64,000 nucleotides of DNA from an uncultured Candidatus Entotheonella sp. (GCA_951828535.1 OX639990.1:2839300-2903299), one strand, 5' to 3'. Numbered from the stretch's first letter, positions 7,834-18,180 are shown. Program-made: numbers and translations. The notes: generated by a model from the letters alone, not told the origin.

Positions 7834-8681
7834 TTGCCGGTTTCATTGACTCGTGGGCGCTATTTCACGACGCCTATCTGGCTGGTTGGCTGATCGGCGT
7901 GCTGCTATCCCTGGTTGGCGTCTTCGTTGTCGCCCGTGACCAGATCTTCATCGGCGCGGCGGTATCGCAGGCGTCGTTGTTCGGCATCGCCGTCGGCATA
8001 TGGAGCGGTAGCATGCTCGGCAGCGCAGGGTGGTGGTCGTCCGAGCTGTTCCACGCCGTTACGGGCGGGCTGTTCGCCGTGCTGGCGGCCTTCGTCACCG
8101 CCTGCGCCGCGCACCGCGGCGGCCGCGAAACGCCCGAAGCTGTCACCGGCTGGGTTTTCCTCGTCTCGACGAGCGGCTCGATCCTCCTGATGTCGCACAA
8201 CCGCCTCGGCATGGAGGAGATTAACCGGCTGCTGTCCAGCACCATCATTGGCGCGAACCGCCAGGACGTGTGGATTTTTCTTGGCCTGACGGTGCTGACT
8301 GGCCTCGTGCTCAGCCTCAAGTACCGGTCGGTCGTGCTGATTGCGCTCGAACCCGAAATGGCGCGCGTCGCCGGGTTGCGGGTCGGGCTGTGGAACGGCC
8401 TGCTGTCTGCATGGCTCGGCCTCGTGATCGGTTTCGCCATTCACGTCTCAGGCGTCGTTTACGCCTTCGCCAGCCTCGTCCTGCCCGCCTTGATCGCCAA
8501 AAACCTCGGTCGAACGGCCCGCAGCCTATTTTTCCTGGCGCCGTGCACGTCGCTCGGAACTGGCGTCATCGCCTTCGTCCTCGCCAACCACTACGACTTC
8601 CCGCCGGGCCAGACAGCGGCCGCCTGTCTGTGCACCCTGCTGGCGGGCGCTTGGCTGTTCCGCGCCGTGCGTCCGCGGTAG
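7830..8681 (+). CDS. Metal ABC transporter permease (ZnuB-like, ABC-3 family)
   Basis: 283 residues with about eight hydrophobic segments. The start overlaps the ATPase stop (ATGA). It has the ABC-3 features: a first helix ending VGVFVVARDQIFIGAAVSQA, a mid-protein LEPEMARVAGLRVGLW loop (the cytoplasmic coupling motif that contacts the ATPase) and a late SLVLPALIAKNLGR segment. As the membrane channel of the importer it completes the set made by the two preceding genes. Specificity for zinc over manganese or iron is inferred from the His-rich outer-membrane partner. Confidence 0.8.
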   Translation: MIAGFIDSWALFHDAYLAGWLIGVLLSLVGVFVVARDQIFIGAAVSQASLFGIAVGIWSGSMLGSAGWWSSELFHAVTGGLFAVLAAFVTACAAHRGGRETPEAVTGWVFLVSTSGSILLMSHNRLGMEEINRLLSSTIIGANRQDVWIFLGLTVLTGLVLSLKYRSVVLIALEPEMARVAGLRVGLWNGLLSAWLGLVIGFAIHVSGVVYAFASLVLPALIAKNLGRTARSLFFLAPCTSLGTGVIAFVLANHYDFPPGQTAAACLCTLLAGAWLFRAVRPR

Positions 8682-8700
8682 GGAGTCGAATTACGCCGCG

Positions 8701-9513
8701 TTACCGACCTGCAACCGGATCAAACCCTGTCTCGCCGCGGCCGAAGAGATGTCGGGCGTTCTCCCACACCGCGTTCCGAACTTCTTCCAACGATACCCCC
8801 TTGAGACGCCCCACCTCGGTGGCAAGGCGCGAGACCATAGCGGGCGTGGTGGGTTGGCCGGCGAACTCGCCACCGTACGGCCAGGGGCCGTCGCTTTCCA
8901 GCAACAGATTGCGGAGCGGCACGGTCCGCACCAGTTCACGGTCGCGCTCCCGGTAACAGACCTCCGGCGTTACGGAGACAAAGTAACCTGCGTCGCAGAT
9001 GGCCGCGGTCGTTTCCGGGCTGCCCTTGTGCCAGTGGAACACGACGCCGGACGGCTCGTGACACCGCACAATGGCCAGCGCTTTGGCGGCGGCAGCGTGC
9101 GGCGCGTGCAGGACGACCGGCAGACCTAAATCTACGGCGCCCTTCACCAAGGCGTGCAGAAAGGCTTCGTGCTGCCGCGCCTGCTCGTCCGTCATGGAGC
9201 CATCCAGAAGGGCATAGTGCGGCAGGCCGACTTCCCCCAAGGCCGCCACGCGGCCACGGTGCTCCCGCAACTGGTAGAGCACCGCTTCCACCTCCTCCCA
9301 GGACGCATCGAGGCGCTCCGGGTGCAGGCCCAAAGCCGCCCACACATGCGCCGGCTGTTGCTGTTGCAGCGCCAGAGTTCTCTGATTGGAAGCCAGCCCG
9401 GTGCCCGCCGCCACGATCACCTCCACCCCAGCCTGCTCGCCCTGGCGGCAGACCGCGGCGAGGTCGGCATAGGCGGGGTGATCAAGGTGGCAATGGGTGT
9501 CGATGAAAGGCAT
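8701..9513 (-). CDS. TatD-family metal-dependent hydrolase
   Basis: 270 residues, convergent with the permease gene (19 bp gap). The TIM-barrel metal motifs are all present: DTHCHLDHP at the N-terminus, ALGEVGLPHY (the conserved Glu), VLHAPHA, VVFHWHKGS and LLLESDGPWPYGG with the final Asp. TatD proteins are exo/endodeoxyribonucleases or related phosphoesterases using two metal ions. The motifs deviate from canonical TatD (HA rather than HSR, HWHKGS rather than HCFSG), so it may be a related amidohydrolase with another substrate. It reads away from the toxin-antitoxin operon. Confidence 0.75.
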   Translation of the reverse strand: MPFIDTHCHLDHPAYADLAAVCRQGEQAGVEVIVAAGTGLASNQRTLALQQQQPAHVWAALGLHPERLDASWEEVEAVLYQLREHRGRVAALGEVGLPHYALLDGSMTDEQARQHEAFLHALVKGAVDLGLPVVLHAPHAAAAKALAIVRCHEPSGVVFHWHKGSPETTAAICDAGYFVSVTPEVCYRERDRELVRTVPLRNLLLESDGPWPYGGEFAGQPTTPAMVSRLATEVGRLKGVSLEEVRNAVWENARHLFGRGETGFDPVAGR

Positions 9514-9660
9514 GCGGCGTTACTCTTCGTTGCTGTGTGCAGAACCTGACAACCCCCGGTTGCGTCTGCCTGGCGACGCTTCGTCGACGCCGATGAAAGG
9601 AAAGCGCGTTGGGGATGCGAGTGTAGCAGAAGACAATTGACCGGACGCCTGTCGTGCATC

Positions 9661-9705
9661 TTGACGGATAGATGTCGTGGTTTTATATTCACCGATAGGG
9701 TGAAT
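9661..9705 (+). promoter_or_regulatory. higBA promoter with palindromic operator
   Basis: TTGACG (9661-9666), a 17-bp spacer and TATATT (9684-9689) make a good sigma70 promoter. Partly overlapping the -10 is the perfect palindrome ATTCACC-GATAG-GGTGAAT (9687-9705), which ends one base before the toxin ATG. A HigA-type antitoxin with an N-terminal HTH is encoded in the operon, so this is very probably its autoregulatory operator. The right arm (GGGTGA) also doubles as the weak ribosome site of the toxin. Confidence 0.75.
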
Positions 9706-9706
9706 C

Positions 9707-10006
9707 ATGGAAGTCATATTCAGGACGCAGCAGCTTCTGCGGTGCTACGAAGAGTCCGCCAGAGCCATCCAGCGGTGGGGGCCGGAGGTGGCGCGGAAGT
9801 TTATCACCCGTATCAAGCAACTCCATGCGATAGCCGACTTCCAGCAAGCCTATAGCCTCAGGGCCATGGGCCTCCATCCTTTGAAAGGGGCCAGAAAAGG
9901 CGAGCTATCCATAATGTTGGCCGGCAGATGGCGCCTGATCGTGACGAAAGGGGAAAGCGAGGAGAGCGTAATCATTGAGGAAGTGAGCAACCATTATGAC
10001 GACTGA
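9707..10006 (+). CDS. higB: HigB-type toxin (RelE superfamily ribonuclease)
   Basis: 99 residues, the usual HigB size. Helices with a hydrophobic pattern are followed by the strand block GLHPLKGARKGELSIML and AGRWRLIVTK, the conserved killer-protein motif (LHPLKG..kG.WSi...G.WRl.f). The C-terminus VIIEEVSNHYDD carries the family's terminal Tyr/His region. HigB toxins cleave mRNA on the ribosome. The gene precedes and overlaps the antitoxin gene by 11 bp, the reversed order typical of higBA operons, and starts directly at the operator palindrome with almost no leader. Confidence 0.85.
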   Translation: MEVIFRTQQLLRCYEESARAIQRWGPEVARKFITRIKQLHAIADFQQAYSLRAMGLHPLKGARKGELSIMLAGRWRLIVTKGESEESVIIEEVSNHYDD

Positions 10007-11096
10007 TATCTCCCATGCAGTGTCGGATATGGCGATTTCCCCAGGTGAGGTCTTGCAGGAGGAAATCGAGGCGCGCGGTATGAGCCAGAAGGAACTCGCG
10101 GCTCGGCTCGGCAGGCCGCCGCAAGTGATCAACGAGATCATCCGGGCAAGAAAGGCCATTACGCCGGAAACGGCTATCGGACTGGGCAAGGTGCTCGGAA
10201 TCGATCCCCAGTACTGGATCAATCTGGAGACCGACTATCGCATGACTCTGGCGCGCAACCGGGAACAGGTGGCCCTTGCTGACAACGTGGAGTGGTTGGA
10301 TGCCTACCCGATTCGGGAAATGGTCAGGCGGGGATGGATCGGCGCCGGCCGCGACAAGATCAACAGATTGAAGTCCCTTCTTGCTTTTCTGGAAGTGGCT
10401 GTTCCCGAACCGCATGCCTACCAGGAAGCCGTTGGCTTCCGCATTACGGAAGCCGCTCAGAAAAAGGTTTCTGCTGGCGCCCTTGCCGTCTGGCTTCGCA
10501 AGGGAGAGCTTGAGGCGCGCGAAAGGTTCACCGCCGACTACGATCCGGACACCTTCCGAGCAGTTCTTGGCGACATCCGCCAAATGACCGAGGACTCACC
10601 TGACAAGTTCGTACCTGCCATGACGGGCCTCTGCGCTCAGGCTGGCGTCGCGTTGTGCCTGGTGCAGGAGCTTCCCAAAAGCGGGGCGAACGGCGCCACA
10701 CGGTGGCTGAGCGACAGCAAGGCCCTGATTCAGATGAGCATCCGGGGAAAATGGGCCGACATCTTCTGGTTCACCTTTTTCCACGAAGCCTGCCACTTGC
10801 TCCATCACCGGACGCGCAGACGGATCGTGATCGATGGCATCTTCGACCCCGATACGGCAGAACTCGAAGCCGAGGCCGACGAATTCGCCAGGGACATGCT
10901 CGTACCGTCCGAAGCGTGGGGGGCCTTCTGCGACAGCGGTTCTTTCACCCCACAGTCTGTCAGGCAATTTGCTCGATCTGTCCAAATCGCGCCCTTCATT
11001 GTCGTGGGCCGGCTGCAAAAGGAAAAAAGGCTTCCCTACAATAGGCTGACGGCCTTGAAACGCCGTTATGAGTGGTGTCAGTCGTCCGGCAAATGA
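9996..11096 (+). CDS. higA: HigA antitoxin fused to ImmA/IrrE-type metallopeptidase domain
   Basis: 366 residues, much longer than a minimal HigA (about 100). Residues 14-75 are an XRE helix-turn-helix of the HigA type: PGEVLQEEIEARGMSQKELA, then RPPQVINEIIRARKAITPETA. The C-terminal half is an IrrE/ImmA zinc peptidase with FHEACHLLHH (HExxH, about residues 263-267) and a downstream Glu-rich helix ELEAEADEFARDMLVP that supplies the third ligand. The first domain should neutralise HigB and repress the operon; the peptidase may cleave the antitoxin itself or another regulator. Such fusions are known as a HigA subfamily. The gene overlaps higB by 11 bp. Confidence 0.85.
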   Translation: MTTDISHAVSDMAISPGEVLQEEIEARGMSQKELAARLGRPPQVINEIIRARKAITPETAIGLGKVLGIDPQYWINLETDYRMTLARNREQVALADNVEWLDAYPIREMVRRGWIGAGRDKINRLKSLLAFLEVAVPEPHAYQEAVGFRITEAAQKKVSAGALAVWLRKGELEARERFTADYDPDTFRAVLGDIRQMTEDSPDKFVPAMTGLCAQAGVALCLVQELPKSGANGATRWLSDSKALIQMSIRGKWADIFWFTFFHEACHLLHHRTRRRIVIDGIFDPDTAELEAEADEFARDMLVPSEAWGAFCDSGSFTPQSVRQFARSVQIAPFIVVGRLQKEKRLPYNRLTALKRRYEWCQSSGK

Positions 11097-11106
11097 GGAG
11101 CTCGCC

Positions 11107-11208
11107 ATGACCATTCACGTTACCTATAGCCAAGTCAACCAGACGGCCTTGGCCGCGAAGGTTTCCGTCTCCTCCAACACAGCAAGAGAAACGCGCGATA
11201 CTACTTGA
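11107..11208 (+). pseudogene. Short remnant resembling the start of a Phd/YefM antitoxin
   Basis: A 33-codon frame with an excellent GAGGAG ribosome site 6 bp upstream begins MTIHVTYSQ, which resembles the opening of Phd/YefM-family antitoxins, but then diverges and stops. It lies 10 bp after higA. It may be the broken end of a second toxin-antitoxin module or a short unrelated peptide; the homology rests on nine residues only. Confidence 0.25.
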
Positions 11209-11318
11209 CGTGCCGAGGCACAAAACCATTGCTGTTGAGTAACAGACCATAACTTTGCGACTTAGAAGCGCGGTCTAAAGCAGAAGTCAGATGGGAACAT
11301 GGCCTGAGAGAGGAGTTC

Positions 11319-12161
11319 ATGTCCAAGAAATACATACCTATGGCGATTGCCTACGATTTCGACGGAACGCTGGCACCTGGCAACATGCAGGAGCATCAAT
11401 TCCTACCGGAGATTGGAATAAAGCCGAATAAATTCTGGCAAGAAGTCGCCGCCTTAACCAAGGAACATCAGGCTGATGACGTCCTGGTTTATATGGAGCA
11501 GATGCTACACAAGGCTCGCACTGCCGGCGTTTCCGTAAAGAAGGAAGATTTCGAGAAGCGAGGCAAGTCCATAAAGCTGTTCGCGGGCGTTGAAGAATGG
11601 TTCGACAGGATAACCCACTACGGTCGCAAGAGAGGTGTGCACGTCCAGCATTATCTCGTGTCCTCAGGAAATGCGGAAATTGTTGCAGGCACGCCAATCG
11701 CCTCAAAATTCGCCCACATATATGCTTCGAAGTTCAAGTTCGACGAAAACGGCGTAGCTGCTTGGCCGGCTTTGGCAATCAATTTCACGACAAAAACCCA
11801 GTATCTGTTCCGTATCAACAAGGATGCTCATGATTTGAGCGACAACAACCAAGTTAACGAGTTTGTGGAAATGCGAAATCGGCCTGTGCCTTTCGAGAAC
11901 ATGGTCTTTATTGGTGATGGACCGACGGACGTACCATGTTTCCGGTTGGTAAAGGACCAGGGTGGGTTATCCATTGCCGTGTATAAGCCGAAGACCAGGG
12001 GCGCCAAGGAGAAGGCTGAAAAACTCAAACGACAAGGTCGAGTCCACTCGATAACGCCCGCAAATTACACCGAAGGCAGCAGGTTGGACCGCACAATTAG
12101 AGCCAATATTGATCTTATTGCATCCCGAGGCATGTTACGGGATTTGCTGGAAAAGGACTGA
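11319..12161 (+). CDS. HAD-superfamily phosphatase, lower-GC gene
   Basis: 280 residues. YDFDGTLAPGNM carries the HAD nucleophile and acid Asp pair, YLVSSGNAEI is motif II (Ser), a Lys-rich middle (KTRGAKEKAEKLKRQ) follows, and VFIGDGPTDVPCF is motif IV with its Asp pair. A cap region lies between the first two motifs. These proteins act as phosphatases on small metabolites; the substrate is unknown. Base composition is visibly more AT-rich than in neighbouring genes (AAG, AAA and AAT codons are frequent), consistent with acquisition together with the adjacent toxin-antitoxin genes. An upstream AGAGAGGAG provides the ribosome site. Confidence 0.7.
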   Translation: MSKKYIPMAIAYDFDGTLAPGNMQEHQFLPEIGIKPNKFWQEVAALTKEHQADDVLVYMEQMLHKARTAGVSVKKEDFEKRGKSIKLFAGVEEWFDRITHYGRKRGVHVQHYLVSSGNAEIVAGTPIASKFAHIYASKFKFDENGVAAWPALAINFTTKTQYLFRINKDAHDLSDNNQVNEFVEMRNRPVPFENMVFIGDGPTDVPCFRLVKDQGGLSIAVYKPKTRGAKEKAEKLKRQGRVHSITPANYTEGSRLDRTIRANIDLIASRGMLRDLLEKD

Positions 12162-12299
12162 CCCATTGTTGTGGAAACTTCCACCTAGAAAAACTTCTGC
12201 ATCGACTATGCCTTGTGTGTGTTTTGTCGGTGGACCTTTTTCGCGATGGCGATTCCGGGTTCTGTTGATTCCGGAAAGCTCTGGTTCGGCGATGAATTG

Positions 12300-12815
12300 C
12301 TAGTAAATCAGGGTCACGCCGGCGATGGACCATCCGGTATGTGCTCGCTGCAGTTGAAAGCGCAGGCCGCGCTGCCAGAAGAGGTGAAACTTCTCGGTGA
12401 CCACTGCCCTGCCGCCGCCCTGCAGCACCGTGAACAGATAGCTGCGGTAGACGATGCGGTCCGTGCCGAACGGCGCCTCGGCGTGCTCCAGGCGCACCCG
12501 CAACTGCTCGCGGAAAGGCTCCACCGCCAGTTCCGTCAAGTGCGTCGCGTCGCCTTGGTATAACGCGCTGTAATAACTACGTACGGCCAAAAACGGGGTT
12601 GAGAGATCGAAGAACGCCTCATCGGCGGGCAGGGTCAAAGACGTCCAATCGCGATGCCGGGTGTGGTTCAGTACGATGTCTGCCAGGCGGCCCATGTGCG
12701 GCGCGGCGTAGGTGCCGACCACCACGGCTATCACCAAGGCTGCCGCTACGCCCCCGACGACGCGTATGAATTTCAGCCGCGTGTCCGGCTGTCCTGCCGA
12801 AGAGCTCCGGTCCAT
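12300..12815 (-). CDS. Single-pass membrane protein of unknown function
   Basis: 171 residues, not recognised. Residues 1-18 are polar and cytoplasmic, residues 21-40 (VVGGVAAALVIAVVVGTYAA) are a transmembrane helix, and the rest is predicted to be periplasmic. A pattern such as FLAVRSYYSALYQGDATHL with a strand-rich C-terminus (GWSIAGVTLIY) resembles an NTF2/SnoaL-like fold, as in many extracytoplasmic helper domains. It follows the TPR gene by 24 bp on the same strand and is probably its operon partner. Confidence 0.6.
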   Translation of the reverse strand: MDRSSSAGQPDTRLKFIRVVGGVAAALVIAVVVGTYAAPHMGRLADIVLNHTRHRDWTSLTLPADEAFFDLSTPFLAVRSYYSALYQGDATHLTELAVEPFREQLRVRLEHAEAPFGTDRIVYRSYLFTVLQGGGRAVVTEKFHLFWQRGLRFQLQRAHTGWSIAGVTLIY

Positions 12816-12839
12816 GGCCCGGGGTGCCTCCCCCGAGAC

Positions 12840-13610
12840 CTATTTCAGCCGATCCTGCAGATCGGCCTTGAACTCCTGCGCCCGCGCCCACCAGATCGTT
12901 TCTTCGGGCAGGGGACGCGCGGCCTCCATGTACTCGTCCCACACGCGCAGACCCTCGGAGGAGTTCATGCGTTTGTAGACCATCCCCAGATTGTAGAGCG
13001 CCGCCGGGTAGCCCGGCCGCTTCTGGATGGCCTTCTTATACGCCTGCACCGCGCAGTCGAGCTCGTAGTAATCCATCGTGCCGTTGGATTCGAGCCCGCG
13101 CATGGCATAGGCGTTGCCGCGATTGAACTCGGCCTCGGGATACGTCGGGCGCAGTTCGATGGCTTCGTCGTAGGCGTTGATGGCCTCGCGGTAGCGCTCG
13201 CGGTGGAGCAGGGCCGTCCCCAGCGCATAGTGCGCCTCGGCCCAGCCTGCCCGCAGCTCGATGGCCTTTTCAAGGTGTTCGATGGCGGCTTGCGGATCGC
13301 CCTGCTGCACCAGCAACGTGCCGAGGTTAAACAGCACGAGGGGATCGTCCGGTTGCTTTTCGAGTGCCTGTCGGCATTGCCCCACGGCAGCGTCCCAGCG
13401 TCTGTCCTTGCCGTATACGATGCCCATGAGCGCATGCGCAGCGCCGGGCGCCGATTCTTCCTGAAGCAGGACGTCGCCAACTTCCTCGGCCTCCTTCCAA
13501 CGCTCCGCCTCGACGAGCAATTGCAATAGCGCCAAGCGCGCCTCGCCGTCCGCTGGGTCGGCCTCCACGGCCTGCTGCAAACGGATAATTTCCGCCTCAT
13601 CTGCCATCAT
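12840..13610 (-). CDS. TPR-repeat protein
   Basis: 256 residues made of about six tetratricopeptide repeats from residue 10 to 220, for example PLVLFNLGTLLVQQGDPQAA, WAEAHYALGTALLHRERYRE and YPEAEFNRGNAYAMRG, with the W/L-G-Y-A-P pattern. No signal peptide or TM helix is seen, so it is probably a cytoplasmic scaffold. Two ATG codons in tandem (13610 and 13607) both follow a GGAG site. The next gene downstream encodes a membrane protein, and the pair may work together; there is no sequence clue to the client. Confidence 0.8.
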   Translation of the reverse strand: MMADEAEIIRLQQAVEADPADGEARLALLQLLVEAERWKEAEEVGDVLLQEESAPGAAHALMGIVYGKDRRWDAAVGQCRQALEKQPDDPLVLFNLGTLLVQQGDPQAAIEHLEKAIELRAGWAEAHYALGTALLHRERYREAINAYDEAIELRPTYPEAEFNRGNAYAMRGLESNGTMDYYELDCAVQAYKKAIQKRPGYPAALYNLGMVYKRMNSSEGLRVWDEYMEAARPLPEETIWWARAQEFKADLQDRLK

Positions 13611-13698
13611 CGATCTCCATCATGTTTTCGGGCATTCGAGAAATACAGTCGTGCCTCAGTTTCTCCCGCCTCGCTGGGAAGGGAGAGGGTTAGACGGC

Positions 13699-14178
13699 TC
13701 ACAGCGGGTCGCGCCACAGGATGAGGGCGTCCTCGCTCGGGCTCTGGTAATACTTGGGACGAATGCCAACCGGGGCGAATCCCAGACGATAGTAAAGCTG
13801 CTGGGCACCGACGTTCGAAGCCCGCACTTCGAGGGTGGCGCTGGCGCAGTCGGCCTGCCGCGCCTGTTCCATGGCTTCCGACAGCATGTGCTGCGCGATG
13901 CCCCGCCGACGCCAGGCCGGTGCCACGGCAAGGATCATGACGTGCATTTCATCCAATACCACGCGGTAGCCAATGTAGCCGACGATCGTGGCGGGCCGCT
14001 TCTCCAGGCGCGCGACCAGCAGTTGGGAAGACGGACCCTGCCGCATTTCGGACCGAAACATGGTGTCGGTCCAGGGCGTGCTGAAGGATTTGTGCTCGAT
14101 GGCGAGAACGGCGTCGAGGTCGCCGGCCAGCATCGGCTCCATCAAGACGCTGGGGTTGCGCGCGGTGGCTGTCCGCAT
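13699..14178 (-). CDS. rimI: Ribosomal protein S18 alanine N-acetyltransferase (RimI-like)
   Basis: About 159 residues. This is a GNAT fold: AVLAIEHKSFSTPWT at the N-terminus is the RimI signature, VMILAVAPAWRRRGIAQHML is the acetyl-CoA pyrophosphate loop (R-x-x-G-x-A) and LEVRASNVGAQQLYYRLGF is the C-terminal motif with the catalytic Tyr. RimI acetylates the N-terminus of ribosomal protein S18 using acetyl-CoA. The ATG overlaps the stop of the upstream phosphoesterase gene by one base (TGATG), so the two are translationally coupled. Confidence 0.85.
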   Translation of the reverse strand: MRTATARNPSVLMEPMLAGDLDAVLAIEHKSFSTPWTDTMFRSEMRQGPSSQLLVARLEKRPATIVGYIGYRVVLDEMHVMILAVAPAWRRRGIAQHMLSEAMEQARQADCASATLEVRASNVGAQQLYYRLGFAPVGIRPKYYQSPSEDALILWRDPL

Positions 14179-14852
14179 CACGCCGCCGCCTGGCTTGGAA
14201 AGCGCTCGAGGGCGCCCGTGGCAGTATCGAAGACGCAGTACTCGTGCTTCAATTCTTCGAGCGAGTAGACGGTGCTGGCGCCGCTGCGGGCTTCACGGTA
14301 GAAGTGGGCGTGGCCGCAGAACATGACGCGCGGCTGCACGGCGTCGAGGATTTCCCGGATGGCGGGCACGCCGTAGTCCGGCTCGCGCCCGTATCCCAAA
14401 CCTGCGGGACAGCCGTGCGCTAGAAACACGTCGATCTGCCGTAGGGACAGACACTTGTCGACGTCTTCACGCACGAAATATGCCAGGCTTTCCGTGGGCC
14501 GCGGGCCGGCGGGGTCGAGGTCGTAATACAGATCGTCGTAGGCGCCGTTCAACCCGGCGATACGCACGGTCTCAGCGCCCTTGGTCAGGGTTGCCGCCTC
14601 GCCCGGCTTGAGGTTGTGGAAATGCTCCAGCGGCCGCTCGCCGCTCTCCACCTGCCGCACCACGTCCGGCCAGTCGTTGTTGCCGATGATCCAGTACACC
14701 GGGCGGGCAAACGAACGGTAGTGGCACATGTCGCCCACCTGCAGAAAGGCGTCTACCTGCAGCGTCTGCGTCAGGTGCACCGCGAAGTCCACCCCCAGCA
14801 CGTCGCTGCCGGGGAGATAGCCGTGAATGTCCCCCAAAATGCCCAGCCGCAT
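14178..14852 (-). CDS. Calcineurin-like metallophosphoesterase
   Basis: About 224 residues from the ATG at 14852, which has GAGGA at the correct distance; the ATG at 14861 is too close to that site. LGILGDIHGYL is motif I (D-x-H), LQVGDMCHY motif II (G-D), IIGNNDW motif III (G-N-[HN]-[DE]), VFLAHGCPAG motif IV and FCGHAHFYRE motif V (G-H-x-H). These coordinate two metals in phosphodiesterases and phosphatases of the YfcE/Ser-Thr class. The substrate is unknown. It is translationally coupled to rimI. Confidence 0.8.
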   Translation of the reverse strand: MRLGILGDIHGYLPGSDVLGVDFAVHLTQTLQVDAFLQVGDMCHYRSFARPVYWIIGNNDWPDVVRQVESGERPLEHFHNLKPGEAATLTKGAETVRIAGLNGAYDDLYYDLDPAGPRPTESLAYFVREDVDKCLSLRQIDVFLAHGCPAGLGYGREPDYGVPAIREILDAVQPRVMFCGHAHFYREARSGASTVYSLEELKHEYCVFDTATGALERFPSQAAA

Positions 14853-14972
14853 CGCTCGCATCCTCTTTCATCAGATGTTGGTCCACTGCCCCGCTGCGTA
14901 AAGTAACAGAAGCCCTAAAGGGGCTCAACCTTCTTCACACAACGATTGGGGCGGGGAAAACGGGCATCGGGC

Positions 14973-15001
14973 TGGATATGCCCAACGGGGCGTTGTATAG
15001 T
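14973..15001 (+). promoter_or_regulatory. Candidate promoter for the mutase gene
   Basis: TGGATA (14973-14978), a 17-bp spacer and TATAGT (14996-15001) form a moderate sigma70-like promoter 73 bp before the mutase start, in a 220-bp divergent intergenic region. Confidence 0.4.
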
Positions 15002-15073
15002 CGCCGCATTGTCAGGCACAACCCCCCCACATGAATCAGTAGCAGTACATCGAACACGATCAGGAGTTTCGAG

Positions 15074-16768
<1,695 letters not shown>

Positions 16769-16779
16769 GAAGTCAGCCG

Positions 16780-17052
16780 ATGAAGTGCCCCACCTGCAAC
16801 TACGTGAGCCACGATTACCTGGATGCTTGCCGAAGCTGCGGCAACGATTTGTCGGCGTTCAAGGCGCAGATCGGCTTGCGCGCCTGGCCGCCCGGCGTCG
16901 TCTTGGATTTGAGCGAAGCCGCGGCGGCCCGCCATCAGCCGGCGGCGGGTGAAGCGCCATCTCCCTTGACTCAATCAGGGGAGCGGATTGAACCCACCCT
17001 TGAATTTGTCGAAATAGAGGATGAAGAACCCGGCGGCGGCATCGGCCCTTGA
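16780..17052 (+). CDS. Small zinc-ribbon protein
   Basis: 90 residues. CPTCNYVSHDYLDACRSCG at the N-terminus has two CxxC pairs 14 residues apart, a classic zinc ribbon. The rest is low-complexity and acidic (EFVEIEDEEPGGG at the end). It starts 11 bp after the mutase stop with an AGGAAG site, so it is probably in the same transcript. Such short ribbon proteins are of unknown function. Confidence 0.65.
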   Translation: MKCPTCNYVSHDYLDACRSCGNDLSAFKAQIGLRAWPPGVVLDLSEAAAARHQPAAGEAPSPLTQSGERIEPTLEFVEIEDEEPGGGIGP

Positions 17053-17082
17053 TGGCAGGTGACCCCGACGAAAGGACGAAAG

Positions 17083-17274
17083 ATGACGACAGGCATGCTA
17101 TTGACGATATTCGCGGTGATCTGCTTGGGCGCCAGCCTGGGCTTGGCCATCTTGTTTCGCTTCTGGCCGGAATACGGCTCTGTCGAAGCTGCCCTGGAGC
17201 GCTCGGATGACCTGGTGGCCCAAATGGAAACCGCTGCCTCTGCCGCCGGGCACGAGACCGAAGGAGCCGCGTGA
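17083..17274 (+). CDS. Small single-pass membrane protein
   Basis: 63 residues from the ATG at 17083 (AAAGGA site; an in-frame GTG at 17059 is less likely). Residues 3-24 ([20 protein letters not shown]) form one transmembrane helix, followed by an amphipathic acidic segment with an [15 protein letters not shown] helix. It overlaps the next start by one base (TGATG). No family is recognised. Confidence 0.55.
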   Translation: MTTGMLLTIFAVICLGASLGLAILFRFWPEYGSVEAALERSDDLVAQMETAASAAGHETEGAA

Positions 17275-18086
17275 TGGTCGCCGCCCAGCCCGCCCTGCAA
17301 AACTTGGCGGATCGGACGCCCCGTCAGCTGCGCGAACTCATTCGCACCGGTCAATGGCGCACCCCCACAGCCGGCCTGGCTCCGGGGTACACGCAGGCCA
17401 ACGTGGCCATCGTTCCCCGCGCCCTGGCCTACGATTTCCTGCTCTTCTGCCAGCGCAATCCGCAACCCTGCCCGCTGCTGGAAGTCCTGGACGCGGGCGA
17501 CGGCGAGCCGCGCGAATTGGCCCCTGGCGCCGATCTGCGCACCGACGTGCCGCGCTATCGGGTGTACCGCAACGGCGAACTGAGTGATGAGACCGACACC
17601 CTGTCGGCATACTGGCGGGACGACCTGGTCAGCTTCCTGCTGGGCTGCAGCTTCACTTTCGAGCATCCGCTGATGGCGGCCGGCATTCGCCTCAAGCACT
17701 GGGAGCTGGGTTGTAACGTGCCCATGTACATCACCAACCGCCCCTGCAAGCCCGCCGGATGCTTCCAAGGCCCGATGGTCGTCAGCATGCGCCCCATCCC
17801 GCAATCCCAGGTGGTGCGCACCGTTCAAATCACCAGCCGCTTCCCGGCCGTGCACGGCGCGCCGGTCCACGTCGGCGACCCGGCGGCCCTGGGCATCGAC
17901 GACTTGCAGAAGCCGGATTTCGGCGACTCCCTGCCTCTGGAACCCGACGACGTGCCCGTTTTCTGGGCCTGCGGCGTCACGCCCCAGGCGGTCATGATGC
18001 AGACCAAGCCCGACATCGCCCTCACTCACGCACCGGGCCACATGTTCATCACCGACCGCCGGGAAAGCGATCTACAGGCTTGGTGA
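17274..18086 (+). CDS. UPF0317 (DUF1445/YcsI) putative hydro-lyase
   Basis: 270 residues. The family signature is strong: [85 protein letters not shown] and FWACGVTPQ near the C-terminus with LTHAPGHMF. Members are annotated as putative hydro-lyases, and some relatives act in D-glutamate/oxoproline metabolism. The start overlaps the upstream stop (GTGATG), with AAGGAG ahead. Convergence with CoA-mutase and CoA-transferase genes suggests an acid-catabolism setting, which is inference. Confidence 0.8.
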   Translation: MVAAQPALQNLADRTPRQLRELIRTGQWRTPTAGLAPGYTQANVAIVPRALAYDFLLFCQRNPQPCPLLEVLDAGDGEPRELAPGADLRTDVPRYRVYRNGELSDETDTLSAYWRDDLVSFLLGCSFTFEHPLMAAGIRLKHWELGCNVPMYITNRPCKPAGCFQGPMVVSMRPIPQSQVVRTVQITSRFPAVHGAPVHVGDPAALGIDDLQKPDFGDSLPLEPDDVPVFWACGVTPQAVMMQTKPDIALTHAPGHMFITDRRESDLQAW

Positions 18087-18180
18087 CCGGGGCGTTTCTG
18101 GATCACGATGGCTTCAAGTCCGGGCTTTCCCCTTACCCCTTGGGAAATCGGCATCACAGTCAGCAAGGGTGAACTCTCCA

